Shown: one piece after another, positions 22,902 to 30,137 of the stretch
Position numbering within the stretch: position 1 is the stretch's first letter
How the letters are laid out: each line of letters opens with the position of its first letter
DNA from: a virus
Strand: one strand, 5' to 3'
Virus record (IMG/VR): IMGVR_UViG_3300032050_000559
Span: 1 to 30,793 of that record
Length of the DNA: 30,793 nt
Notes under the pieces: model-generated
Told to the model about the DNA's origin: nothing
Databases searched by the model: none
Seen by the model: only the letters and a program-made list of their open reading frames with translations
Translations under genes and position numbers: made by a program

Positions 22902-23063
22902 CTACTTGCGCGATGCCTGCTCCTCGAGAGGCTCCCAGGCTCCGTCGATCATGATCTCTGCCTCGATGCGAGGACGAGCGTCCTCTGCCGACTGCCACAG
23001 ATGAACTCTGATCTGCCTGCCCTCGGGATCGAGGAACCTCGCGATCTGCCAGAGGACGAGCAT
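22902..23063 (-). CDS. Small protein of unknown function (53 aa)
   Basis: The ATG at 23063 overlaps the previous stop as TGATG; the frame is open to TAG at 22902. The product starts MLVLWQIARFLDPEGRQIRV and has an acidic middle and a C-terminus WEPLEEQASRK. It looks like a small beta-rich fold. It fills what would otherwise be an unexplained gap between two coupled genes. Confidence 0.55.
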   Translation of the reverse strand: MLVLWQIARFLDPEGRQIRVHLWQSAEDARPRIEAEIMIDGAWEPLEEQASRK

Positions 23064-23269
23064 CACCGGGGGCGCAGCGGGACGATCAGATCGAGCGATG
23101 AGAGAGCCTGCTCCTGCTCCTCCTCCGAGTCGGGATCGAGGTAGACGGCGATGAGCGTCTGCAGGGCGGTGATGTCCCTGCTGAGCCTCGCTACCTCCTC
23201 CTGGAGATGCTCGATCAGGAGTGCGCTCTCGTAGTGCGGATGCTCATGGGGCCTCCACTCGCCTGTCAT
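23063..23269 (-). CDS. Small coiled-coil-like protein (68 aa)
   Basis: The ATG at 23269 is preferred because AGGAGG lies eight bases upstream and the ATGA overlap fixes it; the ATG at 23275 is only two bases from the ribosome site. The product (start MTGEWRPHEHPHYESAL, then HLQEEVARLSRDITALQTLI) carries one heptad-like helix. Function is unknown. Confidence 0.6.
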   Translation of the reverse strand: MTGEWRPHEHPHYESALLIEHLQEEVARLSRDITALQTLIAVYLDPDSEEEQEQALSSLDLIVPLRPR

Positions 23270-23499
23270 CTGCATGCCTCCTTAGCCTGATCGTAGACCG
23301 CGAAGTATGCCCTCCGGTCGGTGGCTCTGAGATGAGCGAGGGCGAGAGCCTGCGCTCTGCGCTGCACTCGGGCGTTGCGCCTCGCCTGCTCCCTTCCTTT
23401 GGCTGTGCTCCTGTAGCGGGCCTGCGCCTCGCGATTCGCCTCTCGGCATGTCTCGCATCTGCATCCTGCGACATACGCAGACTGTCGTCCGTGGATCAT
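23266..23499 (-). CDS. RGCRC-type Cys-motif protein (77 aa)
   Basis: The product (start MIHGRQSAYVAGCRCETCRE, then ANREAQARYRSTAKGRE) has the HG-x3-Y-x2-GCRCxxCRxA motif also found at the N-terminus of the product of 12695-13072, followed by a basic helix. It may bind nucleic acid through a zinc or Cys module. GGAGGAGAC precedes the ATG. The operator-like site at 23515-23528 lies just ahead. Confidence 0.65.
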   Translation of the reverse strand: MIHGRQSAYVAGCRCETCREANREAQARYRSTAKGREQARRNARVQRRAQALALAHLRATDRRAYFAVYDQAKEACR

Positions 23500-23514
23500 G
23501 TCTCCTCCTCAGCC

Positions 23515-23528
23515 GGGACTCTAGTCGG
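23515..23528 (-). promoter_or_regulatory. Degenerate CCGAC-N4-GTCGG operator-like site (site E)
   Basis: CCGACTAGAGTCCC on the minus strand matches the site C sequence in its first 12 bases and differs in the last two. It spans the lysin stop codon and lies 15 bases before the ATG at 23499. No -10 is obvious. Confidence 0.3.
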
Positions 23529-24645
23529 CAGGTGGGCTCACGCCCCAGGGGCCCCATCCCCATCCTCTGAGCCTCACCTCTGTCAGATAGATCGACCGGA
23601 CAGCCTCGAGATGCGTCTCCCATCCGAGCAGATCCTGCGGAGAGTACAGGATGGCTGCGTCACGGAGATACTGCGTCCACTCGGGCCCGATGAGCGTGTA
23701 TCCCCTCAGGATGTCGCCATCAGGTCGCCTCTGTTTGGCGTTCTCTGTGCATCGCGATCTGCTCCATGCGATGCCCTCGAGGATGATGATCTCATCATCA
23801 GAGAAGCCGACTGATCGGGCCTGCTGCCAGAGCGCAGGGCATCGAGCATCCTCAGGCACCGGGGCAGTCGTCAGGCGGGTCGGATACAGCCACTCGACGG
23901 CTGATGGCAGGGCGACAGACTGCGCCCCCTCTGCTCTCGCTCTCGCGATCGCCTCTCGAGTGTCCCGATTGTGGGCGTATCTGCCGTTGGTCGGCAGGGA
24001 TGCGTAGTCTCTGCCCTTCATGTATCGACAGTAGGCAGGCCTGACATGAGGGAGGACTGCGATGCGCGATCCATCCCAAAGGAACCCGCAGGGATCGCCC
24101 ACGACCCGTTTGGCGCAGCCCCATGTCCAGTATCCATGCTCATCAGTCTCCCAGGCGTAGTCGATCGGGATGCCCTTGCTCCTCGCCATCGCAGGATCTC
24201 TCTGCAGGGGGATGGGGCCCCATCCGAGGAGCGCGGTGCGAGTCGCGATGATGATCTGCTCTGTCGGGCTCGCATCCTTTGGATGGTCGGCAAACTGCTC
24301 GCCTCCCATGCGCTCCCATCCCCCCATGCTCGACGAGGGAAACCTGCCAACTGTGAAGAAGCCAAGGCCTCCCCCATGCCTGCCCTCGTTCTGCCAGTTC
24401 TGACTCGTCTCGCATTGAGCGAGCCTGATCCAGTAGTCCATCGGCGGGGCCTCAGGCAGGGATGCGTAGGCTAGGAACTCAGCCTCTGTCGCCGAGGGCT
24501 CCCATGAGGGGAACACAGGCTGATCAGCCGGGAGGTTCAGCAGAGTCGCGTCATCTGTCATCGCCTCCTCTCGCGGGCTCAGAGCGTGCGCTGCAGTCGC
24601 AGCGACGATCATGGAGATGCTGAAGGCGATGAGAGAGCGTCTCAA
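23521..24645 (-). CDS. Secreted Rpf/transglycosylase-like lysin with two lysozyme-like domains
   Basis: The proposed start is TTG at 24645, with AAAGGAAAG upstream, giving 374 residues that open with a signal peptide: LRRSLIAFSISMIVAATAAHA. The alternative ATG at 24702 buries that signal. Residues about 70-150 match the Rpf/transglycosylase-like fold (YWIRLAQCETSQNW with E79 as catalytic acid, then GGGLGFFTVGRF and DASPTEQIIIATRTALLGWG). Residues about 280-370 (FSDDEIIILEGIAWSRSRC, then LIGPEWTQYLRD and GWGWGPWG) look like a second lysozyme-like domain. The enzyme would cut peptidoglycan glycan strands of an actinobacterial wall. It is either the endolysin, exported by its own signal, or a secreted wall-remodelling enzyme. 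Confidence 0.8.
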   Translation of the reverse strand: MRRSLIAFSISMIVAATAAHALSPREEAMTDDATLLNLPADQPVFPSWEPSATEAEFLAYASLPEAPPMDYWIRLAQCETSQNWQNEGRHGGGLGFFTVGRFPSSSMGGWERMGGEQFADHPKDASPTEQIIIATRTALLGWGPIPLQRDPAMARSKGIPIDYAWETDEHGYWTWGCAKRVVGDPCGFLWDGSRIAVLPHVRPAYCRYMKGRDYASLPTNGRYAHNRDTREAIARARAEGAQSVALPSAVEWLYPTRLTTAPVPEDARCPALWQQARSVGFSDDEIIILEGIAWSRSRCTENAKQRRPDGDILRGYTLIGPEWTQYLRDAAILYSPQDLLGWETHLEAVRSIYLTEVRLRGWGWGPWGVSPPAD

Positions 24646-24742
24646 CAGTCTGCTTTCCTTTGTCGGCGATCCCCACAGCCCGAGATGTCTCGTGCCCTCC
24701 ATCGGGGCGTGGCTGATCAGATCTGTCGGTCAGGGGATCAGG

Positions 24743-25075
24743 TCAGGCTATCACCGAGGGGCAGGGAGGGGGCACAGGGCTCTCTGTCTGCTCCAGAGCC
24801 CATCGAACCCATACATCAGGAGTCGTGCCCTCAGGAGCGCGATCTACTGATGAGGCGTAAACCCAAGATGCTAGAACCCATACGGCTCTGCGGTATCTGT
24901 CGCCTTCCTCGCGCTCGAGCGCAGCAGGGCCCTCATACGAGTCGCTCATCGCGATGCCTAGTGCCCGGGCAAGGCCTCGCCAATGGATCAACTCGCTCCT
25001 CGCAGCATCACGCTCCCTCTGCAGGGCCTCGATGCTCTGAGTCAGGTCTCTGATGACAGCATCCTGATCAGACAT
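24743..25075 (-). CDS. Coiled-coil protein of unknown function (110 aa)
   Basis: The ATG at 25075 overlaps the upstream gene by eight bases and follows GAGGGATCTG; a longer in-frame start at 25264 lies within the other gene. The first 45 residues (DQDAVIRDLTQSIEALQRE, then ARSELIHWRGLARAL) form a helical coil. The rest has WVLASWVYASSVDRAPEG and a Pro-rich end. Function is unknown. The gap that follows (24646-24742) shows no clear promoter or hairpin. Confidence 0.6.
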   Translation of the reverse strand: MSDQDAVIRDLTQSIEALQRERDAARSELIHWRGLARALGIAMSDSYEGPAALEREEGDRYRRAVWVLASWVYASSVDRAPEGTTPDVWVRWALEQTESPVPPPCPSVIA

Positions 25076-25307
25076 CAGATCCCTCGAGCATCTCAGCGTG
25101 CGAGAGAGCGCATCCTCGCGAGCAGTAGAGATGCATGCCGTACAGCGTCGTCTCCAGAGTGTGGAGGCGATAGGGCCTGCGCCATCGGGCATCCTCCCCC
25201 TCGGGGATGCCATCCCCGCACCAGGCGCATCGATGATCGCTGTCGTCTGCGATGAGCAGGGCAATCAGGAACGAGATGAGGAGAGCCCCCATGATTATCC
25301 ACCACAT
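25068..25307 (-). CDS. Membrane-anchored zinc-finger-like protein (79 aa)
   Basis: The ATG at 25307 overlaps the preceding stop as TGATG. MWWIIMGALLISFLIALLIA is an N-terminal membrane segment. The cytoplasmic part has CAWCGDGIPEGEDARWRRPY and YCSRGCALSH, two CxxC-type pairs of a treble-clef or FCS-like zinc finger. It is likely inserted in the host membrane. Function is unknown. Confidence 0.65.
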   Translation of the reverse strand: MWWIIMGALLISFLIALLIADDSDHRCAWCGDGIPEGEDARWRRPYRLHTLETTLYGMHLYCSRGCALSHAEMLEGSDV

Positions 25308-25903
25308 CAGAGGGATGCCTCCTCGTCGCCATCGATGTCGTCTGAGTCGATCATCGACCACCCGATGTTGAGCAGTTCCTCCCGCAGTTGCTCATCAGAG
25401 ATCGGATTGGTGATGCCTGCAGCCATCGCGCAGGCCTCGACTGCTGCGACGATCGCGTCCCCCTCGACCATCGTGTAGAGCCCCTGATCCCAGACTGACT
25501 CCCCCTCAGGGCTGAGATGATGCCGAGCGAGGGCGACAGTCGCTCTCCGCGAGCGAGTGCTCATCGCCTGAACGGTCAGGGCTGTGCCGATAGTCGGATC
25601 GACATCAGCCTGCTCGATGAGTTCGTCCCTGCTCGGCGCAGGATCATTGAGCCCTCGCTCCTGGATGTACGACTCGTCAATCCTGCCGAGGCAGACAGCC
25701 CCGGTCGCAGAGATGAGCAGGGCATCCATCGCGATCCTCGCCTCTCTAGACATCCTCAGGCCCGAGTCATCAAAGGGCTGCGCGAAGATGGTGCGGGCGT
25801 GCCCGATTGCGAACGATGTCGGGACGACTTCCCCGTCGCGATCATGGATGGCGACTGCTCCCTGCAGGAGAACCTCTGCGATGGTCTCGGGATCGACGAT
25901 CAT
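25307..25903 (-). CDS. Protein of unknown function (198 aa)
   Basis: The product starts MIVDPETIAEVLLQGAVAI two bases after the upstream stop. It is largely helical with an acidic C-terminus (SMIDSDDIDGDEEASL). An internal segment reads MDALLISATGAVCLGRIDES. No catalytic motif or known domain was recognised. It lies between small Cys-rich genes and the lysin, so a lysis or early-infection role is possible. Confidence 0.65.
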   Translation of the reverse strand: MIVDPETIAEVLLQGAVAIHDRDGEVVPTSFAIGHARTIFAQPFDDSGLRMSREARIAMDALLISATGAVCLGRIDESYIQERGLNDPAPSRDELIEQADVDPTIGTALTVQAMSTRSRRATVALARHHLSPEGESVWDQGLYTMVEGDAIVAAVEACAMAAGITNPISDEQLREELLNIGWSMIDSDDIDGDEEASL

Positions 25904-25905
25904 GC

Positions 25906-26067
25906 TCAGAGCCTACGCTCCTCCTCGAGGAGGAACTGGCAGTCGTCGCAGAGCGTTCCCCAGGGCTCGTCAGAGCCGAGAGAGCAGAGGCAGGAGGCGC
26001 AGCATCCGGCGAGGCAGTCGCCTCCTGCGCCTGGATCGTCGCAGTTGATGCACTCGCATGGGCTCAT
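25906..26067 (-). CDS. Very Cys-rich small protein (53 aa)
   Basis: The ATG at 26067 overlaps the C5 methyltransferase stop (ATGA). The product starts MSPCECINCDDPGAGGDCLA and continues CCASCLCSLG, ending TLCDDCQFLLEEERRL; it holds 11 cysteines in 53 residues, so a multi-zinc or disulfide-rich fold is likely. No family was recognised. Confidence 0.65.
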   Translation of the reverse strand: MSPCECINCDDPGAGGDCLAGCCASCLCSLGSDEPWGTLCDDCQFLLEEERRL

Positions 26068-27563
26068 GTCTGGGCCTCATCGCAGGCGATGGCGAGATGC
26101 GTGCCGATGAACTCTGCGACATTGGATGTCACGCCGTTGCCGACCATCTTGTATCTAGTGCTGTCAGGGTTTGTCTTGCCATCAGCGCGAGGCAGAGTGT
26201 GATTGTCGGGCCATCCCTGCAGACGCTCGCACTCGATCGGCGTGAGTCTCCTGACGATGACTGATGGCGACAGCATGAGAGGAGCAGAGATGTTTGTGCT
26301 GTCATCCTCTGTGAGCACATGCGGGGCGTTGTCGCCTCCCTTGACCTGTGCGCGGAGCGTTGGCGCAGTCTCCTCGCTCCCAGGCATCCCCTGCCGGATC
26401 ATCGTCCCTGGCTGAAACACGAACGGACGGATCTCAGCCTCTGCATCGACCATCACCGCATGCCCTCCTCCCTCTGATTGCAACGTGGGCCATGCGGTCT
26501 CAGATGCCTGCGGGTCGAGGCCCTGAGTGTGAGAGAAGCCGACGACTGCGAACAACTGGCCCTTGTCAGGCATCCTCTGCTGCGACGATGTAGTCCCGAT
26601 GCTCGGCACGATGTCTGAGCCATCCCACCACGACATCTCCATCTGATGCTCGCCTGAGTCAATCGTTACCATCGGCACCGTGTTTCCTCCTGTGCCCATG
26701 CGCTCCTGCAGAGTCTGCACAGGCTCGCCATACACCCTGACATCGTTTACCCGCGTGCCATCGATGAGGCTGACGACAGGCTGACCGACTCCATGAGGCC
26801 CGCCTGCGATCAGACATGGCATGACATCCCGCTGATCAGCAACAAAGTCGTACTTGGCGTTCAGCCCTTGGGAGAGGCAGGCGTGGTCGAGGACGAACGG
26901 GACATGATCTCGAGAGCGATCCTCAGCCTCTCCGGCAGAGCCCGCCCCCGATTGTCTGCCCTTCTGAGGATGCCTGCTGCGGCCCTCGCCGACAGGGAGT
27001 ATCTCGCGTCCACCTCGGTCGGCGACTGCAGGATCGAAACAAGCGAGGACGAACACTCGCCGTCTCCTCTGGGGGACTCCGAAGAACTGCGAGTCCAAGA
27101 GATGCCACTCGAGAGCCACAGCCCCGATGTCTGCCAACGAGTCGAGGACGACGCCGAAGTCCCGCCCTCGATTAGAAGTGAGGGCACCCGCGACATTCTC
27201 CCAGAGGGCAAATCGGGGAAAAGTTCCATTTGTGACATCTCTCATCTCCTTGATGATTCTGACTGCCTCGAAGAACATCGATGATCGACTGCCCTCGAGC
27301 CCTGCCCGCTTTCCTGCGTTTGACAGATCCTGACATGGAGAGCCGAAGGTGATGAGATCGACCGGGGGCAGGTCTCTGCCTGATGTCTCCGCGACATCGC
27401 TCCATCTCGGCACCTCGGGCCACCAGTAGGCGAGCGTCTGCTGACATGCAGGATCCCACTCGACCTGGAATCGGCACTCCCATCGACCTGTTCTCTCGAG
27501 CCCGAGATCGATGCCCCCGACTCCTGCGAACAGGGAGCCGAATGTCAGAGGCTGATCAGACAC
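26064..27563 (-). CDS. C5-cytosine DNA methyltransferase, full length
   Basis: From the GTG at 27563 the product is 499 residues. Conserved motifs are in order: I GSLFAGVGGIDLGLE (9-23), IV GSPCQDLSNAGKRAGLEG (74-91, catalytic C77), VI WENV (121-124), VIII QRRRRVFVL (165-173), IX RRLTPIECERLQGWPDNHT and X YKMVGNGVTSNVAEFIG near the end. A long region between VIII and IX (about 250 residues) would recognise the target sequence. It includes repeated segments on 'VV.SLIDGTRV' and 'MPCLIAGG' themes. No restriction partner is seen, so it probably protects phage DNA from host restriction. An earlier in-frame start at 27602 would overlap the preceding gene further. Confidence 0.9.
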   Translation of the reverse strand: MSDQPLTFGSLFAGVGGIDLGLERTGRWECRFQVEWDPACQQTLAYWWPEVPRWSDVAETSGRDLPPVDLITFGSPCQDLSNAGKRAGLEGSRSSMFFEAVRIIKEMRDVTNGTFPRFALWENVAGALTSNRGRDFGVVLDSLADIGAVALEWHLLDSQFFGVPQRRRRVFVLACFDPAVADRGGREILPVGEGRSRHPQKGRQSGAGSAGEAEDRSRDHVPFVLDHACLSQGLNAKYDFVADQRDVMPCLIAGGPHGVGQPVVSLIDGTRVNDVRVYGEPVQTLQERMGTGGNTVPMVTIDSGEHQMEMSWWDGSDIVPSIGTTSSQQRMPDKGQLFAVVGFSHTQGLDPQASETAWPTLQSEGGGHAVMVDAEAEIRPFVFQPGTMIRQGMPGSEETAPTLRAQVKGGDNAPHVLTEDDSTNISAPLMLSPSVIVRRLTPIECERLQGWPDNHTLPRADGKTNPDSTRYKMVGNGVTSNVAEFIGTHLAIACDEAQT

Positions 27564-27795
27564 GGCTCTGCCTGACTCGCTTGATTGTTGCTGCGATCGC
27601 ATCAGGCGTGAGGCTCGGGGCCCCCCATGATGCCCGCAGAGAGTTCAGATGGCGAGCGACCGAGGCCTGCGAGGCTCCTGCCTCGACGAGTGCGACGATC
27701 AGGGCGTTGCGCTCCTCGTAGGCACGCTGTCCCTCGATGATCGTCTGCTCGAGGCGATCTAGGTCGGTCATGGCAGGGGCTGTGTTCTTCCTCAT
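27556..27795 (-). CDS. Small helix-turn-helix protein (79 aa)
   Basis: Residues 10-79 (LDRLEQTIIEGQRAYEERNA, then VALVEAGASQASVARHLN and LTPDAIAATIKRVRQ) form a helix-turn-helix of the kind that binds DNA, with a leading helix. The start is taken as ATG 27795; a later ATG at 27771 is possible. It follows operator-like site F by a few bases and overlaps the C5 methyltransferase start, so it may control it. Confidence 0.65.
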   Translation of the reverse strand: MRKNTAPAMTDLDRLEQTIIEGQRAYEERNALIVALVEAGASQASVARHLNSLRASWGAPSLTPDAIAATIKRVRQSRV

Positions 27796-27801
27796 CGGTC
27801 G

Positions 27802-27815
27802 CCGAGCATAGTCGG
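27802..27815 (-). promoter_or_regulatory. Degenerate operator-like site F with a possible -10
   Basis: CCGACTATGCTCGG on the minus strand resembles the CCGAC-N4-GTCGG motif with one mismatch. TATGCT inside it could be a -10 hexamer ending nine bases before ATG 27795. It lies in a 32-base gap, which fits an operator placed at a gene start. Confidence 0.35.
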
Positions 27816-27827
27816 CTGATGCGCCCA

Positions 27828-28175
27828 TCAGGTCTGCGCCCTTACATTGGCTGCGAGCGATCTCTGAGCGTCGAGCCTCGCTCGCAGGGAGTTCAGAGCC
27901 TCCTTGCATGAGGCTCTCCTCGCCTCTGCGATGCGCCATGCCCGGAAAACCTCGGAGCATGCGACATCGACTGTCGCCTGCTTCTCAGGGGCAGTCATCT
28001 TCCGATCCGATGCTGCGATGGCGAGCATCTGTCGGGCTGCTGCGAGTTTGTAGTTAGCCTCTGCTGATGCACTCTCGTCGGAGAGCGATGCGTATGCGTA
28101 TGTCTCCTCCTCGATCTGCGCTGAGATGGCGAGGATCATCTCCTCGATCTCGCCCTGCGTGAGCAGTCTCCTCAT
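27828..28175 (-). CDS. Helical protein of unknown function (115 aa)
   Basis: GGAGAGGC precedes ATG 28175, which overlaps the preceding stop as TGATG. The product (start MRRLLTQGEIEEMILAIS, then YAYASLSDESASAEANYK and YDVACSEVFRAWR-like region) is helical and charged, like a small phage protein that forms oligomers. The segment EANYKLAAARQMLAIAAS recalls phage proteins near recombination genes, but no motif is decisive. Confidence 0.6.
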   Translation of the reverse strand: MRRLLTQGEIEEMILAISAQIEEETYAYASLSDESASAEANYKLAAARQMLAIAASDRKMTAPEKQATVDVACSEVFRAWRIAEARRASCKEALNSLRARLDAQRSLAANVRAQT

Positions 28176-28825
28176 CAGCCTCTCCTCTCCTCGATGGCCT
28201 GCAGGATGTCCATCCCGAGGCCGTATGGCACCATTGCCTTAGTGCGGGCTGATGCTAGGCCCTGCGTGCCTGTGCGCGATCCTCTCGGCGCAGCCTCATG
28301 GCATGGGGCTCCGCGATCGCAGACAGGCCGGGGCTCCCATCCGGGGACATCTCCCCACAGGTCAGTCGGCTTCTGCCTGGAGTCTCCGTACTGGCAGTAG
28401 GTGACTGTGCTCCTCGGCAGGCCTGCGACGACTGGGAGTTTCCTGAGCATGCCTCGCGGGTTCTCCATCAGCCATCCGAAGCGGGGAGCGAGAGCCTCGA
28501 TCAGGGCGACAGTTGCGCCCACAACGATCTGCCCGATGACTGCTGCATCTGTCCTCGGGACAGGGACTCCATCCTCGAGCCTCCAATGCCTGCCGATCGA
28601 GGCGACAGAGAACGATGTACATGGAGGCGATGCCCAGATGAAGTCAGGCCTGCCGTAGCGGGCGAGCAGGTCATCTGCTCGCAGAGTCGTGACATCAACG
28701 CTCTCGGTCGCAGAAAACGCAGGATCCAACTCGAACGAGATGACCTGATGGCCTGCATCAGCGAACGCCCTCGTCGAGGAGCCTGTGCCTGCAAACAGAT
28801 CGAAGATGAGCATGGGGGATGTCAT
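28175..28825 (-). CDS. Small C5-cytosine methyltransferase-like protein
   Basis: The 216-residue product has motif I LIFDLFAGTGSSTRAF (6-21), motif IV FIWASPPCTSFSVASIG (62-78, C69) and an ENPRG motif (121-125) in place of the ENV of bacterial enzymes. It lacks a long target-recognition region; the end YGLGMDILQAIEE stands where motif X would be. Such short forms are common in phages. The ATG at 28825 overlaps the stop of the 21-residue gene (ATGA). Activity is uncertain because target recognition must lie in the short 125-200 segment. Confidence 0.75.
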   Translation of the reverse strand: MTSPMLIFDLFAGTGSSTRAFADAGHQVISFELDPAFSATESVDVTTLRADDLLARYGRPDFIWASPPCTSFSVASIGRHWRLEDGVPVPRTDAAVIGQIVVGATVALIEALAPRFGWLMENPRGMLRKLPVVAGLPRSTVTYCQYGDSRQKPTDLWGDVPGWEPRPVCDRGAPCHEAAPRGSRTGTQGLASARTKAMVPYGLGMDILQAIEERRG

Positions 28826-28887
28826 GCCTCTGCCCATCCGATCAGGATCGCGACTGCGACGATCGTGAGGCCCCACAGGGCAGTCAT
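28822..28887 (-). CDS. Membrane microprotein (21 aa)
   Basis: The sequence MTALWGLTIVAVAILIGWAEA is one hydrophobic helix. It is joined to its neighbours by ATGA overlaps at both ends and has GAGGACGC before the ATG. Both overlaps make it unlikely to be chance, as removing it would leave an untranslated gap in a tightly packed operon. Function is unknown. It could be a leader peptide that couples translation of the methyltransferase, or a small membrane-active protein. Confidence 0.55.
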   Translation of the reverse strand: MTALWGLTIVAVAILIGWAEA

Positions 28888-29375
28888 GCGTCCTCCCCGA
28901 GCATCTCGAGAGTCGCCTGGATGCGTCGCCGAGCCTCCCAGGATCGCCCCTCTGCGAGATCAGCGTCGATCTCTGCGAGCACCTGCCGGAGCAGACGCGA
29001 TCCCGCGGTCGTGCGTCTGCCTGAGACTGGCCTGCCTGCGACATGAGCAGGGAGGACATAGACAGCCGACCGGGATCGAGTCTCTGCGAGGCGGGCGATC
29101 GCGCCGACCTTGTGCAGCACCGACAGAGCCCCTGATGCGGTGCCGTGATGCCATCCGGTCTCCTGCGCGATCTCCTTCCATGTCATGCCCTGCAGGCCTG
29201 CTGATGCGAGGAGCGAGAGTGTGCGCCTCTGTCTGCGCCCTGTCGTGCCGTCAGCATCAGCAGAGCGGGCTCTCTCCTCTGATGTCTCTGAGCCTGCCCA
29301 TCCTGAGGAGCCCCCGTAGGGGAGCGCAGGGATGTCTGCAGGGAGATCAAACAGCGTCGGTGATGCGTCAGCCAT
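28884..29375 (-). CDS. Winged-helix DNA-binding protein (163 aa)
   Basis: The product starts MADASPTLFDLPADIPALPY, with a disordered Gly/Ser/Arg stretch to residue 50. Residues 50-115 (RRTLSLLASAGLQGMTWKEI, then ETGWHHGTASGALSVLHKVG) are a MarR-like winged helix; 'TWKEIAxxTGWHHGTASGALSVLHK' is a widespread actinophage signature. A basic C-terminal helix follows. It begins one base after the previous stop. A role in replication control or transcription is likely, without detail. Confidence 0.75.
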   Translation of the reverse strand: MADASPTLFDLPADIPALPYGGSSGWAGSETSEERARSADADGTTGRRQRRTLSLLASAGLQGMTWKEIAQETGWHHGTASGALSVLHKVGAIARLAETRSRSAVYVLPAHVAGRPVSGRRTTAGSRLLRQVLAEIDADLAEGRSWEARRRIQATLEMLGEDA

Positions 29376-29376
29376 G

Positions 29377-29766
29377 TCAGATGCTGTTGATGTAGGCCAT
29401 CAGGGCCTGCTCATACTGCGGGCAGAGGTTGATGACTGCTGCATACATGACTGTTGCGAACAGTTCGACATCGCCGTTGGTCACAGCAGAGTCCTCCATC
29501 GTCTGCGCAACCTCTCGCATCGTTGCCCCGCTGTCGAGAGCCTCACAGACGAGCAGGCCAACCTCGAGCAGATCGTCGTCGCTCCAGTAGATCGCATCTC
29601 CTGCTGTCTGATTGACATACGCCAGGAAGTCGCCTGAGGGATCCTGCGGAGCAGGAGCCGGAGCGGGCCTCGAGGATGTCTCAGGGGCTCGCTCGACGAT
29701 GCGCTCTGTCGTGCATGCCGACAGGGCGAGTGCGCCGATGATGGTGAGTGTTGTTAGTTTCCGCAT
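29377..29766 (-). CDS. DUF732-like lipoprotein (129 aa)
   Basis: GAGGAGGACTC precedes ATG 29766. The N-terminus MRKLTTLTIIGALALSAC is a lipoprotein signal with an LSAC lipobox (C18). A Pro/Ala linker follows (RPAPAPAPQDPSG), then a DUF732-like domain: DFLAYVNQTAGDAIYWSDD, VGLLVCEALDSGAT and VINLCPQYEQAL. The two cysteines likely form a disulfide. DUF732 proteins are secreted mycobacterial proteins of unknown role; phage copies may block superinfection at the cell envelope, which is inference. The 5' end overlaps the HNH gene by 13 bases. Confidence 0.75.
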   Translation of the reverse strand: MRKLTTLTIIGALALSACTTERIVERAPETSSRPAPAPAPQDPSGDFLAYVNQTAGDAIYWSDDDLLEVGLLVCEALDSGATMREVAQTMEDSAVTNGDVELFATVMYAAVINLCPQYEQALMAYINSI

Positions 29767-30137
29767 GAGTCCTCCTCGGATCGTTGTGTTGAGCGGTCGG
29801 GATGGCGCAGGAGATCGAGATCATACGATCGCGCCGGATGAGCGTGAATCCAGTCGTGATGCGCCCTGCAGACAGAGATGAGATTGTCGAGGGAGTCCTT
29901 TCCTCCCTGGGAGCGCATCAGCCGATGATGAGGATCAATCCTGCCCATGCAGGAGACCTGAGGCACGAGGCCTCGGGCGATGCATCCTCCGTCGCGGGCG
30001 AGCACCTGCTCGTAGAGATCGCGAGCAACTCCTCGAGCCCTGCGCCTCAGACTCGTGCCCCTGCTGAGGCTCGTCTGCCTGCGCAGAGGGGCTCCTGGGC
30101 TGAGGGGCGTGCGACGCTTGAGCGGAGTGCGCCTCAT
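29754..30137 (-). CDS. HNH endonuclease
   Basis: The 127-residue product from ATG 30137 (TAATG overlap) starts with a basic tail MRRTPLKRRTPLSPGAPLR. The HNH core is DGGCIARGL, then RIDPHHRLMRSQGGKDSLDN and CRAHHDWIHAHPARSY, with H70-H71, N85 and H93-H94 as metal-binding residues and two Cys pairs (C52, C63, C90) as a likely structural zinc. In phages with HK97-type heads the HNH gene often sits beside the terminase. Here it lies next to the replication gene, so a role in replication or recombination, or a homing function, are all possible. Longer in-frame starts would enter the upstream gene and are rejected. Confidence 0.8.
   Translation of the reverse strand: MRRTPLKRRTPLSPGAPLRRQTSLSRGTSLRRRARGVARDLYEQVLARDGGCIARGLVPQVSCMGRIDPHHRLMRSQGGKDSLDNLISVCRAHHDWIHAHPARSYDLDLLRHPDRSTQRSEEDSCGN

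Noticed and set aside
24646-24742. Possible terminator or promoter between the coiled-coil gene and the lysin
   Set aside because: Short inverted words (CTGATCAG and repeated CTGACC) are present, but there is no stem of useful length and no -35/-10 pair at proper spacing.
28298-29395. A 365-codon plus-strand frame opposite the methyltransferase and winged-helix genes
   Set aside because: It covers four coupled minus-strand genes with clear motifs. Its translation is low-complexity Arg/Cys/Ser/Pro without a domain.
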